A stretch of 64,000 nucleotides of DNA, taken from positions 186,001-250,000 of the forward strand of contig NZ_AUND01000034.1 of NCBI RefSeq assembly GCF_000714535.1. Direction: 5' to 3'. Of the stretch, positions 61,825-64,000 are shown piece after piece. Source of the stretch: Thioclava pacifica DSM 10166 (lineage in GTDB: Bacteria > Pseudomonadota > Alphaproteobacteria > Rhodobacterales > Rhodobacteraceae). A model generated the notes under the pieces. That model ran no database searches. It was given only the letters and a program-made list of their open reading frames with translations, and was not told the DNA's origin. The position numbers and the translations under genes are program-made. The number at the start of each line of letters is the position of its first letter. Position 1 is the stretch's first letter.

Positions 61825-63045
61825 TCAGCTCAGCAATTCGTGGCAAAGTTCGAGCGCCGAGACGAGCGCATCGACCTCTTCGCGGGTGTTATACATCCCG
61901 AAGGACGCGCGCGCGGTCGCGGACACCCCGAGCCACTCCATCAGCGGCATCGCGCAATGGCTGCCTGCGCGCACGGCAACGCCACGCTTGTCGAGAATGG
62001 TCGAGATATCATGGGGATGCGCGGGCCCGTTGAGCGTGAGCGAGAAGATCGCCCCCTTGCCCGGCGCATTGCCCTGAACGTTGAGCCAATTCAGCCCGGT
62101 CAGCTTTTCCTGCGCGTAATCCCGCAGGCCGCGCTCATGGGCCGCAATATTCTCCATCCCGATCTGCATCAGGTAGTCGAGCGCCACGCCCATCCCCACC
62201 TGCTGCACGATGCCGGGTGTGCCTGCCTCGAATTTCATCGGGGGCTTGTTATAGGTGACGCTGTCGCGGGTCACGGTGTCGATCATATCGCCGCCGCCAA
62301 GGAAGGGACGCATCTCGGCCATCCGCTCCTTTCGGATGAAGATCGCCCCGGAACCGCTTGGTCCATATAGCTTATGTCCGGTGATCGCATAGAAGTCACA
62401 GCCCAGATCCTCGACATCGACCGGCCCGTGAACCGCGCCTTGCGAGCCGTCGACCAGAGTGGCGATCCCCTTCTCGCGCGCGGCATGGGCGATGGTTTTC
62501 ACATCGACCAGCGTGCCCAGCACATTCGACATATGGGTGATCGCGATCAGCTTGGTGCGTTCGGTGACCGCCTCGAGCACCTTCTCGGGCGGCAGCGAGC
62601 CATCGGCCTCGGGCTCCACCCAGACCAGCTTCACCCCCTGACGCTCGCGCAGGAAATGCCACGGCACGATATTCGCGTGATGCTCCAATACCGAGAGCAC
62701 GATCTCGTCGCCCGGCTGCAGCCGCGGCGCGGCCCAGGCATAGCTGATCAGGTTGATCCCTTCAGTCGAGCCGGTGGTGAAAACGATCTCATCCGCGTCC
62801 TTCACCTTCAGGAATTTGGCGACGATCGCACGCACCCCCTCGTATTTCTCGGTCGCGATATTCGAGAGCGTATGCAGCCCGCGATGGACGTTGGAATACT
62901 CGTCCTCATACATCCGGGTCATCGCGTCGATCACCACGCGCGGCTTCTGCGCCGAGGCCCCGTTATCAAGATAAACCAAGGGCTTGCCGTTCACTTCTCG
63001 CGACAGGATGGGGAAATCCGAACGGATTTTCGCGATGTCATACAT
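61825..63045 (-). CDS. sufS: Cysteine desulfurase SufS
   Basis: A 406-residue group II cysteine desulfurase that supplies sulfur for Fe-S cluster assembly. The PLP lysine is Lys225 (ITGHKLYGPSG) and the persulfide cysteine is Cys364 (RAGSHCAMPLME), the same position as in E. coli SufS. 'FTTGSTEGINLI' and 'DGSQGAVH' are standard. It lies at the tail of a suf operon that begins beyond the right edge, behind two YIP1-type membrane proteins. No SufE-like protein is visible here. Confidence 0.95.
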   Translation of the reverse strand: MYDIAKIRSDFPILSREVNGKPLVYLDNGASAQKPRVVIDAMTRMYEDEYSNVHRGLHTLSNIATEKYEGVRAIVAKFLKVKDADEIVFTTGSTEGINLISYAWAAPRLQPGDEIVLSVLEHHANIVPWHFLRERQGVKLVWVEPEADGSLPPEKVLEAVTERTKLIAITHMSNVLGTLVDVKTIAHAAREKGIATLVDGSQGAVHGPVDVEDLGCDFYAITGHKLYGPSGSGAIFIRKERMAEMRPFLGGGDMIDTVTRDSVTYNKPPMKFEAGTPGIVQQVGMGVALDYLMQIGMENIAAHERGLRDYAQEKLTGLNWLNVQGNAPGKGAIFSLTLNGPAHPHDISTILDKRGVAVRAGSHCAMPLMEWLGVSATARASFGMYNTREEVDALVSALELCHELLS

Positions 63046-63054
63046 GTCTCTACC

Positions 63055-63648
63055 TCAGCTCGGCATGGGGGCGGCGGGCATCTGCACGAGCCCGGTCGAG
63101 ACCAGCACGATCCCGGCGATCAGGGCGGACCCGAGGAAGGTCAGGATGACCCCGACTGCGACCGCCAAAGGATTGGTGAAGCCGTGCAGTTCCATCGTGA
63201 ACTGTACCAGCAGATAGAACATCAGGCCGACCAGAAGAAGCGACATGATCGTCGCTGAGATCGGAAAGAAGACCATGAGAACGACCTGGATCACCTGCCC
63301 GATCATCAGCACGAACTCGATCCAGGTGAGCAGCAGCAACGCATCGGAATAACTTCCGCTGCCACCCGCGCGCTGCCCCACGAAGGACATGGCAAAGGCG
63401 CCATAGAGCAGCAGCGAGGCCTGAAGCCCGACCACCATCAGCGGCGAGGTCAACTCTCCCAGGTCGAGCTTGGTGATGACGGTGAAGACCATCTGCGCCA
63501 GCGTACCGAGGATCGCGCTCATCACAACGACAAGCACCATCGCTTGAAAACGCGTCTCGTTGGGCAGGTTGAGCGCCATGAGCTCGCGCGCGACCGCACG
63601 AGGTTCGGTGAAGCTGCGCATCAGCCAGTCTTTAAGATCGACCTGCAT
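63055..63648 (-). CDS. YIP1-family membrane protein
   Basis: A 197-residue protein with five hydrophobic helices after a short basic/acidic N-terminus (MQVDLKDWLMRSFTEPRAVAREL). The N-terminus and helix spacing fit the bacterial YIP1 family found in rhodobacterial suf operons. Function is unknown; the context suggests a link to Fe-S assembly at the membrane, which is inference. It overlaps the next YIP1 gene by ATGA (63648) and ends nine bases before sufS. Confidence 0.75.
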   Translation of the reverse strand: MQVDLKDWLMRSFTEPRAVARELMALNLPNETRFQAMVLVVVMSAILGTLAQMVFTVITKLDLGELTSPLMVVGLQASLLLYGAFAMSFVGQRAGGSGSYSDALLLLTWIEFVLMIGQVIQVVLMVFFPISATIMSLLLVGLMFYLLVQFTMELHGFTNPLAVAVGVILTFLGSALIAGIVLVSTGLVQMPAAPMPS

Positions 63649-64000
63649 CAGTTTGTTTTTCCTTCGAATTCCGAAACACGCAAACCCGCAACCCAGAACA
63701 GCAAGAACGCCACCCCGACCAGAACCGACACCAGAGAGAGCTGCGGCCCGATCCCGATAAAACCTGCGACAAGCCCTTGCAGGAGCATCATCGGCGAGAC
63801 GGCGAGCAGCGCCCAGAACAGCGCAAGCCGCGCACCGTACCAGCTACCCTGACCGCCCATAACTTTCGCGACCAGATGACCGAGCGCCGCAATCAGGTAG
63901 AAGATGGGGACGGTCGCCAGAAGCGCAAGCATCGTCCCCATCATCAAGCCGACCATTGGCTGATCGGGCATTTCATGGGCCACCCGCGACAGGCGCGGCC
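63648..64000 (-). CDS. Second YIP1-type membrane protein, 5'-truncated by window edge
   Basis: The frame is open to the right edge; at least 117 residues are visible, and no clear start codon with a ribosome-binding site is seen inside the window (GTG 63983 is in frame but the sequence before it, RLSR, continues the fold). Three membrane helices are visible, with 'FYLIAALGHLVAKVMGGQGSWYGARLALFWALLAVSPM' split over two of them, similar to the adjacent YIP1 gene. The two look like tandem relatives. Confidence 0.7.
   Translation of the reverse strand, partial: PRLSRVAHEMPDQPMVGLMMGTMLALLATVPIFYLIAALGHLVAKVMGGQGSWYGARLALFWALLAVSPMMLLQGLVAGFIGIGPQLSLVSVLVGVAFLLFWVAGLRVSEFEGKTN

Overview
The window is chromosomal DNA of a high-GC alphaproteobacterium. 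Protein sequences and gene order (lptF-lptG-lptD-surA-pdxA-rsmA; prfA-prmC-DUF4167; aroK-aroB; a suf operon tail with YIP1-type membrane proteins beside sufS) point to Rhodobacterales/Paracoccaceae. The genus cannot be fixed from the sequence alone. About 62 protein genes and two tRNA genes fill the window; coding density is high and only one gap between annotated protein genes exceeds 300 bases (4468-4791). I see no insertion sequence, prophage, CRISPR array or plasmid function, so this looks like core genome.

Layout. 1-3.6 kb: end of an epimerase-like gene, an SDR, tRNA-Leu, a YpfJ-type Zn protease, a YqaA-type membrane protein and dsbB. 3.7-7.2 kb: 3-hydroxybutyrate dehydrogenase with a possible PhaR-like operator, a candidate small RNA, an orphan YejA-type peptide-binding protein coupled to an entericidin-like lipoprotein, and a CsbD-like acidic protein. 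7.3-13.7 kb: an acyl-CoA-ligase-like enzyme, a FrnE-type DsbA protein, an MFS drug exporter, TrhA, a membrane SRPBCC protein and tgt. 13.8-16.7 kb: a convergent pair made of an asparagine-synthetase-like enzyme and an ATP-grasp ligase; this is the least ordinary gene pair here. 16.8-20.2 kb: a periplasmic metallo-beta-lactamase-fold protein, a GNAT, holC and pepA. 20.3-28.4 kb: the LPS-export/SurA/PdxA/RsmA operon. 28.4-31.4 kb: translation termination (prfA, prmC) and the DUF4167 protein. 31.4-36.8 kb: a periplasmic rhodanese, SufT-like and SufA-like Fe-S factors, an old yellow enzyme, a SulP transporter and tpiA. 36.9-42.5 kb: a two-gene RND efflux pump and htpX. 42.5-50.2 kb: a DUF2189 membrane protein, an SDR, an unusual P-loop kinase, prfB, an M20 amidohydrolase, mazG, a TauE exporter, dusA and tRNA-Arg. 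50.2-60 kb: aroB, aroK, two unnamed envelope proteins, xerD, a CorC-type protein, guaA and the pseudouridine-salvage pair psuK-psuG. 60-64 kb: a DUF502 protein, a patatin, sufS and two YIP1 proteins.

Beyond the genes, three non-coding signals stand out. (1) Six copies of a structured intergenic element lie in the window: a GGGGGC-NNN-GCCCCC hairpin, then a second hairpin whose stem sequence changes while pairing is kept, then a conserved CCCCGAGATATTTTC-type tail. Five copies sit just after stop codons in the sense direction. (2) A roughly 75-nt small RNA candidate on the minus strand (4681 to 4607) has a -35/-10 with exact 17-bp spacing, an internal hairpin and a strong intrinsic terminator. 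(3) Several sigma-70-like promoters with 17-bp spacing are legible, including both tRNA promoters and one that predicts a leaderless mRNA at 7318.

All functions are inferred from sequence motifs and remembered family knowledge; no database search was run.
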